The notes below the pieces were generated by a model, which saw nothing but the letters and a program-made list of their open reading frames with translations, had not been told where the DNA came from and did no database searches. From an uncultured Roseburia sp. (GTDB taxonomy: Bacteria > Bacillota > Clostridia > Lachnospirales > Lachnospiraceae), in NCBI GenBank assembly GCA_947644305.1, contig CANRYS010000006.1, positions 96,928-160,927 of the forward strand: a DNA stretch of 64,000 bases, read 5' to 3'. The position numbers and the translations under genes are program-made. Positions 55,983 through 64,000 of the stretch are shown here, one piece after another (the stretch's first letter is position 1; each line of letters starts with the position of its first letter).

Positions 55983-56725
55983 TAGACAGCCTCCCCTCTT
56001 ACTTCCTCCAGAATCTTGTGCCGAAGCTCTACAAATTCCGGCGAATACACATGCCTTGGCCTCTCTATGCCGACTTCTACGATCTCGGCAATACCGCCTT
56101 TCACAGCAGACAGCACCACAACTCTGTCCGCCAGATAAACCGCCTCTTCCACACTGTGGGTAATAAACAATATGGTTTTCCGTGTCTCCATCCATATCTT
56201 CTGCAGTTCCTCTCGAAGACGGTTCGATGTCTGTTTGTCCAGAGCGGAAAAGGGTTCATCCATCAGCAGGACATCGGAGTCCATCGTCAGCGCCCTGGCA
56301 AGAGCAGTTCTCTGCCGCATTCCCCCGGATATCTGATGGATCGGATAATCCCGGTATTCACTTAGATGAACCATATCCAGATAATGCTCTGCCTTTTTCT
56401 CCCGCTCCTCTTTGGGAACGCCTGCCAGTTTCATGCCAAAGGTCACATTTTCTATAACAGTGAGCCACGGATACAGGCCATGGTCCTGAAACATAACGGT
56501 GCGGTCAGCTCCGGGGCCTGTCACCTCCCTGCCATCTAGCAGGATACGGCCTCCGGTGGGACGCTCCAGACCTGCCACGAGGTTCAAAAGAGTGCTCTTC
56601 CCGCAGCCAGAAGTACCCACAAGACATACAAATTCGCCCTTTTGAATCTCAAGATCGATCTGGCTCAATGTTGCTTTATCACTGTTTTCAAACTGTTTAC
56701 TTACACCTTTTAATACAAGCGACAT
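55982..56725 (-). CDS. ABC transporter ATP-binding protein (sulfonate/nitrate/taurine type)
   Basis: 247 residues. Walker A GTSGCGKSTLLN, the signature QISGGMRQRTALARAL, Walker B DVLLMDEPFSALD and the switch His (ITHSVEEA) are all intact. Groups with SsuB/TauB. It starts 17 bp after the substrate-binding gene. Confidence 0.93.
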   Translation of the reverse strand: MSLVLKGVSKQFENSDKATLSQIDLEIQKGEFVCLVGTSGCGKSTLLNLVAGLERPTGGRILLDGREVTGPGADRTVMFQDHGLYPWLTVIENVTFGMKLAGVPKEEREKKAEHYLDMVHLSEYRDYPIHQISGGMRQRTALARALTMDSDVLLMDEPFSALDKQTSNRLREELQKIWMETRKTILFITHSVEEAVYLADRVVVLSAVKGGIAEIVEVGIERPRHVYSPEFVELRHKILEEVRGEAV

Positions 56726-56742
56726 ACGACATCCCCCATCTA

Positions 56743-57720
56743 TTATTCCGCAAAAAGAGTTTCTTCTTTTGGCACTTCCTTGATAAAATCCTGCTCCTTG
56801 CTGATCTGAGCATATCCCATCACAGACTCTTTGTTCAGCTCTGTGCTCACGCCGATTCTCTGGAAGGCCCCGGTGATAACGGATTCTGCCAAAGATTTTC
56901 CGGTGGCAGCTTTCAGCTCTTCGTTGATCTTTTTCAAAGAATTCTCTTTGTCGTTATTAATTTGATCCGTGACCGCCTTGTGTTCTTCCAAAAACTTCTC
57001 AACCAGTTCTGGATTCTTTTCGCGGAACTCCTTGCGCACTACCACGACAGCCACATCCGATTGTCCCTGCATATATATTTTATCGTAATCCAGAAGCAGC
57101 TCAGCGCCTCCTTCTAATAAGGTAGATCCCCATGGCTCCGGCACCAGAGCAGCATCGATATCTCCCCGTCCCATCATATTAGCCACGTCAGCATTTGCCA
57201 CAGCGGATACATTCACATCACCGCCCTCTGTCACCGGCTTTAGGCCATTTTCCTGCAGTAGACGTAAAAGATCCAGGTGCTGGGTATTTCCAATCTGAGG
57301 AATGGCTACCACCTTTCCTGCCAGCTCTGCCACACTGTTTATTCCGGAATCGCTGCGCTTGATCAGCACCGCACCACCCTTGGTAGCAGAGGAAAGAATA
57401 ACCACATCCCCATTGGACTTAACATTGGCACTGACTGCTGGTACTGGCCCGATATATCCGATATCAATGTCACCGGCAAAAAGTGCTTCTACTTCCGCTG
57501 GTCCCGCATTAAATGCGGTCCAGGTCACTTTCATCTCTTCTCCCATTCTCTTTTCCAGGCTCTTCTCAGACTTCATCAAAAGTGCCTGAGCATGGGTTAC
57601 ATTATTAAAGTATCCAATATGAATTTCTTCTGCCTTTTTGTCTCCTGCCCCGCAGCCTGTCAGACCAAAAGTCAATAACAGACACAACACAAGTGCGAAA
57701 CTTTTTTTCAAACATTTCAT
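56743..57720 (-). CDS. ABC transporter substrate-binding lipoprotein (SsuA/NMT1-like)
   Basis: 325 residues. The signal peptide ends in the lipobox LTGC, so the protein is tethered to the membrane. The mature part (HIGYFNNVTHAQALLMKSEK) and the two-lobed NMT1-type fold match sulfonate, nitrate or taurine binding proteins. Substrate is inferred to be an organosulfonate or related anion. It is first in its operon and its promoter region faces the LacI regulator. Confidence 0.9.
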   Translation of the reverse strand: MKCLKKSFALVLCLLLTFGLTGCGAGDKKAEEIHIGYFNNVTHAQALLMKSEKSLEKRMGEEMKVTWTAFNAGPAEVEALFAGDIDIGYIGPVPAVSANVKSNGDVVILSSATKGGAVLIKRSDSGINSVAELAGKVVAIPQIGNTQHLDLLRLLQENGLKPVTEGGDVNVSAVANADVANMMGRGDIDAALVPEPWGSTLLEGGAELLLDYDKIYMQGQSDVAVVVVRKEFREKNPELVEKFLEEHKAVTDQINNDKENSLKKINEELKAATGKSLAESVITGAFQRIGVSTELNKESVMGYAQISKEQDFIKEVPKEETLFAE

Positions 57721-57847
57721 ACTCTTTACCTCATTTCTTTAGTCATTTGGTTCTAATACGGATGTGCCTTCTCCAGCGGCACCGCCGTGAATAAAAGTTT
57801 ACAATTAGTTTACAATAAAATCAAAAGAGAATAAAATTCCTTCTTTT

Positions 57848-57859
57848 GCAAACGTTTTC
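57848..57859. promoter_or_regulatory. LacI-type operator 1
   Basis: GCAAACGTTTTC, with the palindrome AAACGTTT and a central CG, typical of LacI/GalR operators. An identical copy lies at 57936-57947, 88 bp away. Both sit in the divergent region between the ABC operon and the LacI-family gene. Confidence 0.7.
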
Positions 57860-57935
57860 TATTGAAATTTCCCCATAATTATGTTATTTTTATTAAATAA
57901 AATGTTTTTGCCTCAATATAATATACCAACTTTTT

Positions 57936-57947
57936 GCAAACGTTTTC
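57936..57947. promoter_or_regulatory. LacI-type operator 2
   Basis: Second copy of GCAAACGTTTTC, including four identical T bases 5' of it, just after the AT-rich TATAAT-like stretch (57916-57925) that precedes the regulator gene. It would block that promoter. Confidence 0.7.
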
Positions 57948-57978
57948 ACATCCTTTTAAGAAGGGAAATCTACATACT

Positions 57979-59058
57979 ATGTCATTAAAAAAGATTGCAG
58001 AATTAACAGGGACCTCAGTATCCACGGTGTCACGAGTATTAAATCAGCCGGGACACACCTGTCATGATCCCCGGCTCTTCGACCAGATCTGGAAGACCGC
58101 AGCAGCATTAAATTATCTCCCGAATCCGGCAGCCAGAAACTTGCGGCTTGGGCACCAAGAAGACAAACCTCCCTTTACTGCGGATATATTTTTGACCAGA
58201 TTTGATACCATGGACCAAGATCCTTTCTTCCGTGAATTGTATCAGCATATCAAGAAAGAGCTACGGGAACACAACTGCCACTTAGGCGAACTTCAAACCC
58301 TGACGGATATAACCCGATTATCCGCCCTTTCCTCTGTCCCAGACAGAATTCCTTTTCGTTCCACCTCTCAGATCCATTCTGAGAAATCTGTTCACTCCCC
58401 TGCCCTAATCACTCCAAAACAGGATACAGGGCTTATCATCCTGGGCAGGTGTCCATCCAAATTTGTACCACTTCTAAAAAAAAGGTATCCTTTTTTGATC
58501 GGCATCGACCGAAACCCTACGAATTTTGAATACGACGAGATCATCTGCGATGGCGTCGCAGCCGCGGAAAAAGCAGTAGAATATCTGATCTCCCTGGGTC
58601 ATAGGGATATCGCCTATATCGGGAATTGTTCCTTTGAATCCCGCTACATCGGCTACTATCAGTCCCTGCTCAACCACAAAATTCCTCTGGATTATGACAA
58701 TATCCATCCCAGCAGCCAGACGATGGAGGAAGGGGAACGCATTATGGAGGCCATTCTTCGTTCCTCCCATCTGCCCAGCGCCTTGTTCTGCGCCAATGAC
58801 TGTACCGCACTGGGGGTACTGGAGGCTTTAAAAAAGCATAAAAAGAGAGGGTATCTACCCTCTATTATCTCCATTGACAATATAAATGATTCACAAAAGA
58901 CGACGCCACTCCTCACCACCATAGACATCCCCAAAAAAGAAATGGCCCATCTCGCCGTAACCCTTCTTGTGGATCGGAGAAACGAGGCCCGGGATGAAAA
59001 TATTCGCATCGAGCTCCCCAGCCGGCTGATTGTGCGGGAAAGCTGCACATGGCATTAG
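57979..59058 (+). CDS. LacI family transcriptional regulator
   Basis: 359 residues from the ATG at 57979 (MSLKKIAELTGTSVSTVSRV). The N-terminal LacI helix-turn-helix and hinge are clear. The rest is a periplasmic-binding-protein-like sensor (GLIILGRCPSKF, then GIDRNPTNFEYD, and later SALFCANDCTALG). It probably represses itself and perhaps the divergent ABC operon through the two GCAAACGTTTTC sites. The effector is unknown. A loop (residues 95-130) is longer than usual. Confidence 0.92.
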   Translation: MSLKKIAELTGTSVSTVSRVLNQPGHTCHDPRLFDQIWKTAAALNYLPNPAARNLRLGHQEDKPPFTADIFLTRFDTMDQDPFFRELYQHIKKELREHNCHLGELQTLTDITRLSALSSVPDRIPFRSTSQIHSEKSVHSPALITPKQDTGLIILGRCPSKFVPLLKKRYPFLIGIDRNPTNFEYDEIICDGVAAAEKAVEYLISLGHRDIAYIGNCSFESRYIGYYQSLLNHKIPLDYDNIHPSSQTMEEGERIMEAILRSSHLPSALFCANDCTALGVLEALKKHKKRGYLPSIISIDNINDSQKTTPLLTTIDIPKKEMAHLAVTLLVDRRNEARDENIRIELPSRLIVRESCTWH

Positions 59059-59090
59059 CACTGTGGGGTCAAATCCATTTGCAGCCATAA

Positions 59091-59132
59091 AAAGATGTCC
59101 CTTTCCGACTTGTTACGAAAAAGGACATCTTT
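59091..59132. terminator. Bidirectional terminator between LacI gene and NYN gene
   Basis: AAAGATGTCC (59091-59100) pairs with GGACATCTTT (59123-59132), with an A run before and TTCTT after. Confidence 0.8.
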
Positions 59133-59144
59133 CTTAAATTTTAT

Positions 59145-59894
59145 TTATCCATTCCAAATACCGTCTTTTTCCACTCTATCCCAATCCACTGTCAGGACAT
59201 CTATCTTTTTTCCTCGGTATCCTGTTTTCCGGCTCTCTGTAATGTATTTCTGACGCATTAGGTTGTCCAGAGCTCTCTGTACTCGTTCTTTCGGCACTTT
59301 GTTATACTCCGCCACATTATTTACGGTCTTCCAGTAGGTAATTAAGGTCCTAGGCCTGGACCGCAGCCTGTTTAGGCTGACAAATATCAGATCATAATAA
59401 TGATTTTTTTCTTGAGACTGCCTTGGCATTTCCACATAGCTTGTAGATACGGATTTTAGCTGATTACTAAAAGATGATTTGACTCCATAAATGATCACAC
59501 GCTTACCGAGTTCTTTCAGATATTCTGCGGCTTTTGTAAAATGCGCATCCCCTGTAAATAAAATATAAACCTCTGGGCTCTTTTTCTTCGACGCATAGCG
59601 ATAAATATAATCCAGAATGATCACATCTGTGAAATCTTTATCAATACCCAGTTTTTCACTAGCCGTATGGACAATTCCTGAAGTTATTTTTTTCAGGCGG
59701 TTCATCTCATGTTCAATATTGGGTTCTGAAAAATCTCCGAAGATATATAAATTCTTTATCCTAAAATCCTGTTTTAACTCTGCAATCCACTGCTCTACAT
59801 TGGGCTTCATCTGAAATTGATTCATGTATCCATAAAACCAGTGCTCATAATCCACAAAAGCAACCGCATCGGTCAGCTTACGCTTTCCAAACAT
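59145..59894 (-). CDS. NYN domain (LabA/DUF88-like) protein with winged-helix tail
   Basis: 249 residues. The N-terminal PIN-like NYN fold has its acidic residues in AVAFVDYEHW, TDVIILDYIYRYA and LFTGDAHFTKAAEYL, consistent with a metal-dependent RNase. The C-terminal 80 residues resemble a winged helix (VNNVAEYNKVPKERVQRAL). Probably an RNA-processing or RNA-decay enzyme; target unknown. Confidence 0.85.
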   Translation of the reverse strand: MFGKRKLTDAVAFVDYEHWFYGYMNQFQMKPNVEQWIAELKQDFRIKNLYIFGDFSEPNIEHEMNRLKKITSGIVHTASEKLGIDKDFTDVIILDYIYRYASKKKSPEVYILFTGDAHFTKAAEYLKELGKRVIIYGVKSSFSNQLKSVSTSYVEMPRQSQEKNHYYDLIFVSLNRLRSRPRTLITYWKTVNNVAEYNKVPKERVQRALDNLMRQKYITESRKTGYRGKKIDVLTVDWDRVEKDGIWNG

Positions 59895-59974
59895 TTTCCC
59901 CCTCCTTTCCTATTATTTTTTTACAACATTACATAGTATAGCACAACTATGATCCCCGACGCAAGATCAACTTT

Positions 59975-60613
59975 TCAATGATTTTCCGATAAAATCATCC
60001 GTTCCCGTCTCTCTGCGTCCACTTCGATCCACTCATCCAGCGTCAGGGGCGTATAATCCGAGAACATACAAAAACAATTAATCATATTGCATGGGATTGG
60101 CTCCGGCTTATCCACATATCTGGATTTGACCCTGGTGGCCGCCGTCTGCCGTATAAAGTCATTGACCAGAACCTCATCCTGGGAATTATGGACATGACCA
60201 TAGAGCATATACGTCCTGGGCCTCCCCTCATCATCCACCCGGTACTGGCCATTGTAGCAGAACACGGGATAGTGGCAGAGCACCACCTTGCGCTTGTTAT
60301 CCCGCAGCTCCTCATAGGGCTTTACCCACTCAAACAGGTTCTGGTCAAACTTGCGATGGCGCAGAAAATGGTCATGATTTCCCTCAATCAGCATAAGACG
60401 CCCTTTTAGTCGCTTCAATATGTCATTGGTCTGCTCTGCATTTCCCGCTGACACATCTCCCAGGATCACCACCTCGTCCCCTTCTCCAACTTTCTGGTTC
60501 CACCGCTCCAGGATATACTCATTCATGGCTTCTGCTGACGCAAATCCCCGACAGTCCAGGCGTTGGTTCAGATTTTCATGAAAAAAATGCAGATCGGATA
60601 TATAATAGCGCAT
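59975..60613 (-). CDS. Calcineurin-like metallophosphoesterase
   Basis: 212 residues. Motifs in order: DLHFFHEN, GDVSAGN, GNHDHF, CHYPVFCYN and GHVHNSQ, the five metal-binding blocks of the family. No signal peptide, so it acts in the cytoplasm. The fold is used on phosphoproteins, nucleotides and RNA; the substrate is unknown. The amino-acid ABC transporter genes lie just upstream, 13 bp away. Confidence 0.9.
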   Translation of the reverse strand: MRYYISDLHFFHENLNQRLDCRGFASAEAMNEYILERWNQKVGEGDEVVILGDVSAGNAEQTNDILKRLKGRLMLIEGNHDHFLRHRKFDQNLFEWVKPYEELRDNKRKVVLCHYPVFCYNGQYRVDDEGRPRTYMLYGHVHNSQDEVLVNDFIRQTAATRVKSRYVDKPEPIPCNMINCFCMFSDYTPLTLDEWIEVDAERRERMILSENH

Positions 60614-60626
60614 ACACGTCCCCTGA

Positions 60627-61370
60627 TCACAATATTTTTGATAAAAATTCTTTTAGGCGCTCATTTTTCGGATGGTCAAACACCTCTTCCGGCGTTCCGT
60701 CCTCGGCGATAACACCGCCATCCATAAACAGCACCCTGCTGGCCACCTCTCTGGCAAACCCCATCTCATGGGTTACACAGATCATTGCAATTCCGCTGGT
60801 GGCAAGTTCTTTCATCACATCCAGAACCTCTCCCACCATCTCAGGGTCCAATGCAGAAGTAGGTTCGTCAAACAAGATCACTTCCGGGTCCATCGCCAGT
60901 GCCCGACAGATCGCCACCCTTTGTTTCTGCCCACCAGAAAGCTGGTCAGGATAAGCTTCTGCCTTATCCCATAATCCTGTCCGCCGCAGCAATTCCTCGG
61001 CTTTCCTTTTCGCCTCTTCCGGGCGCTTTTTCAAAAGCCGGATCGGACCGATCGAGATATTTTCGAGAATGGTCATGTGGGGAAACAGATTGAAATGCTG
61101 GAATACCATCATCATCTTCTGACGTTCCTTATTGATATCTGTCCCAGGGGCTGTCAATTCTGTCCCATCTAGAAAGACCTCGCCTTCCGTCGGTTGCTCC
61201 AGAAGATTCAGACAGCGAAGAAATGTGGATTTGCCGCATCCAGAGGGACCTATAATGACCACTACTTCTCCCCGGTGAATCTCTGTCGTGATCCCCTGTA
61301 GTACTTTATTCTCCTTAAACTCTTTTTTGAGATTGTTCACCTTTATCATTTCCTGTGTCTCAGCGCTCAT
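60627..61370 (-). CDS. Polar amino-acid ABC transporter ATP-binding protein
   Basis: 247 residues. Walker [13 protein letters not shown], the Q-loop [12 protein letters not shown], the signature [15 protein letters not shown], Walker [15 protein letters not shown] and the switch His in [13 protein letters not shown] match the GlnQ/HisP group. It overlaps the fusion partner gene by 11 bp. Specificity (glutamine, cystine, arginine and so on) cannot be told. Confidence 0.93.
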   Translation of the reverse strand: MSAETQEMIKVNNLKKEFKENKVLQGITTEIHRGEVVVIIGPSGCGKSTFLRCLNLLEQPTEGEVFLDGTELTAPGTDINKERQKMMMVFQHFNLFPHMTILENISIGPIRLLKKRPEEAKRKAEELLRRTGLWDKAEAYPDQLSGGQKQRVAICRALAMDPEVILFDEPTSALDPEMVGEVLDVMKELATSGIAMICVTHEMGFAREVASRVLFMDGGVIAEDGTPEEVFDHPKNERLKEFLSKIL

Positions 61371-62886
61371 TTCTCTTCAGCCTCCTCTCCATTCTTCCTA
61401 CCAACCATGTCAAAATCATGACGATCATAAGATATACCAGTGCCACAGCGATCAGCGGCAGAAATGCCTCATAGGTCCGGCTGCGGATATAATCACCGCC
61501 CCGGGTCAGATCCACAATTCCGATATAACCGGATATCGACGTCTCCTTGATCAGCACAATAAATTCATTGGCAAGGGGTGGTAATACATTCTTAAACGCT
61601 TGGGGCAGAATGAAATACCACATGGACTGGGCGTAGGTAAATCCCAGACTTCGCCCTGCCTCTAGCTGTCCCTCATCGATGGAGTTAATTCCAGAGCGGA
61701 CGATCTCTGCGATATAGGCAGAAGAGTTCACACCGAAAGCGATCACTGCCACCACAACTTTATTGATATCCGAGGAGGCAAATATTACGTAATATATGAT
61801 CAAAAGCTGTATCATCGCCGGCGTCCCCCGGATCACCGTCAGATACGCCCTGAGAATCCAGTTTAGCAGCTTTGCCTTTCCAGTCTTGTCACAGGTGCTG
61901 CGAAGAATGGCGATCAAAAATCCAAGGACGATACCGATCAAAACAGCAAAGAAACTGATGCAGAGCGTTGTACGAAGCCCCTGGGTTATATATTTCCAGC
62001 GGTTTTCTTTCACAAAATTGTTGTTCAGCTTTTCTAAGAAATTCGCTGCCTGGGAAGTACTCTCTGCCCTCAGTATAATCACCTGGGTAGCCGTGGTATA
62101 AGACTGGGTAAAATCAATGCTCTTCAGACGATCCTCCGTCACGGTCATCCCCGCGATGCCCACGTCTGCCTTTCCAGACTGTACCGCATTGATGATGGCG
62201 TCAAACTCGATGTTTTCAATCTTTAGCTCCATATCCAGAATGTCGCAGACCGCCCACGCCATATCCACATCGATCCCTGTGATGTCTCCGTTCTGCATAA
62301 ACTCGTAGGGCTCAAAGGCGGCATTGGTGGCCATAGTCAGGGTTCCATTGGCATGCTCTAGACTCTTATCTGGCTCATATTGGAACTTTCCCTTGGTTTC
62401 GTCTCCAATGTAGTTTTTAACGATCTGATCCAGTGTCCCGTCCTCTTTAATCTGAGAAATCGCCCCGTTGATCTTTTCTTTTAGTTCCGCATTATCTTTG
62501 GAAATGCAGATGGCGTATTCCTCCACCGCAAACTCTTCTTCCAGTATCCTTAAATCCCCACTGGTCTCCACAAATTTCTTTGCCGGATTCTCGTCCAGAA
62601 TAATACAGTCGATTTTTCCCAGCTTTAGTGCCTGCACCGCGTCTGCTGCCTTGTTATAACGCTCTACGGTACTGCCTTCCTCTTCATAATCTGAGGCATA
62701 GATGTCTCCTGTAGTTCCCAGTTGTACACCGATCTTCTTTCCCGCAAGGTCATCCACCTTTTGGATCGCCTGCTGTTCGCTGTCTGCTTCCTTTTTGCTG
62801 CCGCAGCCTGTCATCAGAATCGCTAACGCCAACAGTCCCAGAAATAGAAACCGCAATTGTTTTTTACTTCGCTTCATATCTTTCAC
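61360..62886 (-). CDS. Amino-acid ABC transporter fused substrate-binding lipoprotein/permease
   Basis: About 508 residues. The GTG at 62886 is preferred because AAGGAG sits 6 bp upstream; the ATG three codons later (MKRSKKQL) is the alternative. A lipoprotein signal (LMTGC) leads into a substrate-binding domain that is duplicated or extended (about 40-290), then a permease domain with five membrane helices and the [20 protein letters not shown] loop. Such fusions occur in Firmicute glutamine/polar amino-acid transporters. It pairs with the downstream ATPase gene. Confidence 0.9.
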   Translation of the reverse strand: MKDMKRSKKQLRFLFLGLLALAILMTGCGSKKEADSEQQAIQKVDDLAGKKIGVQLGTTGDIYASDYEEEGSTVERYNKAADAVQALKLGKIDCIILDENPAKKFVETSGDLRILEEEFAVEEYAICISKDNAELKEKINGAISQIKEDGTLDQIVKNYIGDETKGKFQYEPDKSLEHANGTLTMATNAAFEPYEFMQNGDITGIDVDMAWAVCDILDMELKIENIEFDAIINAVQSGKADVGIAGMTVTEDRLKSIDFTQSYTTATQVIILRAESTSQAANFLEKLNNNFVKENRWKYITQGLRTTLCISFFAVLIGIVLGFLIAILRSTCDKTGKAKLLNWILRAYLTVIRGTPAMIQLLIIYYVIFASSDINKVVVAVIAFGVNSSAYIAEIVRSGINSIDEGQLEAGRSLGFTYAQSMWYFILPQAFKNVLPPLANEFIVLIKETSISGYIGIVDLTRGGDYIRSRTYEAFLPLIAVALVYLMIVMILTWLVGRMERRLKRNER

Positions 62887-62948
62887 ACTTTTCTCCTTCT
62901 CCGTATATTTTTCCAAAGAACACGTTGCCCGTGGGCAGTGGCACCAGT

Positions 62949-63329
62949 CTATTTCTGATTTGCCTTCTCCTGGAATTTTTTATTATCAATGATAAATCTT
63001 TCATGTATTCCGCTACCGATCTTTCCCCGCTCATCCCGTGCCTCTATTTCAAAAGTGAGTTTTCTTCCGTCAATCCCGGTAAGCACACTCTCACAGGTCA
63101 CATTCATTCCCAGCGGTGTAGGGGCATCATGAGTGATGTCCAAACGGATTCCCACGGTACCGCAGCCCTCCTCCAGCTCTTCGGCAACACTTTTCCATGC
63201 CGTCTTCTCCATCAGCGCTATCATCGCCGGGGTGGCAAATACACCCAGTGTGCCGCTCCCCATGGTCTTTGCTGTATTACTCTCATCAACAATCGTTGTC
63301 TCTTTTCCTTTTATACCTATATTTAGCAT
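62949..63329 (-). CDS. FlK-like thioesterase (hot-dog fold)
   Basis: 126 residues. Thr33 in FATPAM, Glu41 in ALMEKT and His67 in DITHDAPTPLG match the Thr-Glu-His catalytic set of the fluoroacetyl-CoA thioesterase (FlK) family. Many family members in gut Clostridia hydrolyse other short acyl-CoAs, so a general acyl-CoA thioesterase is likelier here than fluoroacetate defence (inference). Frame and length are normal. Confidence 0.82.
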   Translation of the reverse strand: MLNIGIKGKETTIVDESNTAKTMGSGTLGVFATPAMIALMEKTAWKSVAEELEEGCGTVGIRLDITHDAPTPLGMNVTCESVLTGIDGRKLTFEIEARDERGKIGSGIHERFIIDNKKFQEKANQK

Positions 63330-63368
63330 ATTATCCTTCTTTCTGAGAACATTTGCGTCCCCTTCTCA

Positions 63369-63414
63369 TAGCTCGATGGCACCGTCGAGCTAGCTCCACG
63401 GCGTCGTTGAGCTA
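63369..63414. other. Tandem hairpins near the thioesterase promoter
   Basis: TAGCTCGA-N8-TCGAGCTA (63369-63392) overlaps TAGCTC-N12-GAGCTA (to 63414). Nothing else is seen in the 240 bp between the thioesterase start and the tRNA cluster apart from the tRNA promoter. Confidence 0.5.
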
Positions 63415-63510
63415 ACTGTATTTATACCTATTTTCTTATAAATGTCTTCACAAGTCAATCACTTTTCTAAGAAATTTTTATAACTTTTTTAATTTTTTTG
63501 CAAAAAGTTG

Positions 63511-63539
63511 TTGACATTTGTTTCATGCTATAATATAAT
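63511..63539 (+). promoter_or_regulatory. Promoter of the tRNA cluster
   Basis: TTGACA (63511-63516), 17-bp spacer, TATAAT (63534-63539), both perfect consensus. Located 30 bp before tRNA-Pro. Confidence 0.85.
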
Positions 63540-63569
63540 AGGTCTTGCGTTGTGACGAGCAACACTCAT

Positions 63570-63644
63570 CGGGGTGTGGCTCAGCTTGGCTAGAGCGCCT
63601 GATTTGGGATCAGGAGGCCGCAGGTTCAAATCCTGTCACCCCGA
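63570..63644 (+). tRNA. tRNA-Pro (anticodon TGG)
   Basis: Acceptor stem CGGGGTG pairs with CACCCCG, followed by discriminator A. The anticodon stem CCTGA/TCAGG encloses loop TTTGGGA with anticodon TGG, which reads CCN proline codons. The T arm contains GTTCAAATC. CCA is not encoded. Confidence 0.96.
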
Positions 63645-63712
63645 TTCATGAGGCATCAGCCTTCATTCAATTATATAATATGCTGTGGGTTTGATTTTCT
63701 GCAGCGATACAT

Positions 63713-63783
63713 GCGGGTGTAGTTCAATGGTAGAACACCAGCCTTCCAAGCTGGATACGTGGGTTCGATTCCCATCACCCGCT
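63713..63783 (+). tRNA. tRNA-Gly (anticodon TCC)
   Basis: Acceptor GCGGGTG pairs with CACCCGC; discriminator T. Stem CCAGC/GCTGG encloses CTTCCAA, with anticodon TCC, which reads GGA/GGG glycine codons. T arm GTTCGATTC. CCA is not encoded. Confidence 0.96.
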
Positions 63784-63802
63784 TTTTTCTATGCCTGGAG
63801 AG

Positions 63803-63845
63803 TTCAAGGAATCCCGCTATAGAAATATACGCGGGATTCCTTGAA
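63803..63845 (+). terminator. Terminator after tRNA-Gly
   Basis: TTCAAGGAATCCCGC (63803-63817) pairs perfectly with GCGGGATTCCTTGAA (63831-63845), followed by ATTTTTT. Confidence 0.85.
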
Positions 63846-63853
63846 ATTTTTTC

Positions 63854-63882
63854 TTGACATGTCCCTTTTTTTATGATAGTAT
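63854..63882 (+). promoter_or_regulatory. Promoter of tRNA-Arg
   Basis: TTGACA (63854-63859), 17-bp spacer, TAGTAT (63877-63882). It directly follows the terminator, so tRNA-Arg starts a new unit. Confidence 0.8.
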
Positions 63883-63931
63883 TTTTAAGGTACTGATTTG
63901 ATATATCAGTATCATTCCAAATAGATTGTGT

Positions 63932-64000
<69 letters not shown>

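Overview
The window looks like the chromosome of a gut-type, spore-forming anaerobe of the Clostridia, most likely Lachnospiraceae (inferred from gene content, protein style and moderate GC; no 16S rRNA is present). Pointers are an Rnf complex, an F-type ATP synthase with a Na+-type c subunit, spore-lineage genes (cwlD, spoIIID), secreted Lys-rich FN3/Pro-Thr carbohydrate enzymes, and a DUF5688/VirD4/ClpP mobile gene set. Most genes lie on the minus strand.

Layout: 1-4.5 kb carries a MATE exporter (cut by the window edge), a chemoreceptor, a NUDIX hydrolase and an AraC regulator. 4.7-8.5 kb is a large secreted GH97 glycosidase. 8.7-11.9 kb is an HD-GYP/FapA-like operon behind a perfect sigma-A promoter. 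A lone NeuB-family synthase follows. 13.1-20.6 kb is a complete ATP synthase operon (atpZ-like, atpI-like, B, E, F, H, A, G, D, C) with hairpins in several intergenic gaps. Upstream, running into it, are cwlD, sua5, a degenerate ywlE-like phosphatase, rpiB and proC, preceded by a GH18 protein. 26.6-31.8 kb is rnfCDGEAB. The ion gradient made by Rnf can drive, or be driven by, the ATP synthase, so the two operons together form the energy core of the window.

The main discovery is at 32.2-47.0 kb. The sporulation regulator gene spoIIID is split in two. Its 5' part, with a textbook sigma-E promoter, lies at 47.1 kb, and its 3' part lies at 32.1-32.25 kb, in the same orientation. Between them is a 14.77-kb element with a large serine recombinase at one end. 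Both junctions share the 6-bp core TATGTA. The element's two inner ends form a 23-bp inverted repeat (21/23 matches) around that core, the signature of a serine-recombinase attP. Excision at this core would rebuild an uninterrupted 91-codon spoIIID, joined exactly at STVH/KDVTER. This is the architecture of a skin-like element, here in spoIIID instead of sigK. The element also holds a candidate directionality-factor ORF, an SF3 helicase with an iteron-like TTATCG cluster, decayed conjugation genes (frameshifted virD4, clpP-like), a putative ART-type toxin-antitoxin pair, an ImmA/membrane-protein pair, a 5'-truncated transglutaminase-like gene and a repL-like gene broken by one amber codon.

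Beyond the element, 47.2-64 kb holds a YfhO membrane protein, fabF, lrgAB, a methyltransferase, a small gene with a 107-bp tandem duplication, enolase, a sulfonate/nitrate/taurine-type ABC operon facing a LacI regulator with two identical operators, a NYN nuclease-like protein, a metallophosphoesterase, a polar amino-acid ABC transporter, a FlK-like thioesterase, and tRNA-Pro, tRNA-Gly and tRNA-Arg at the right edge.
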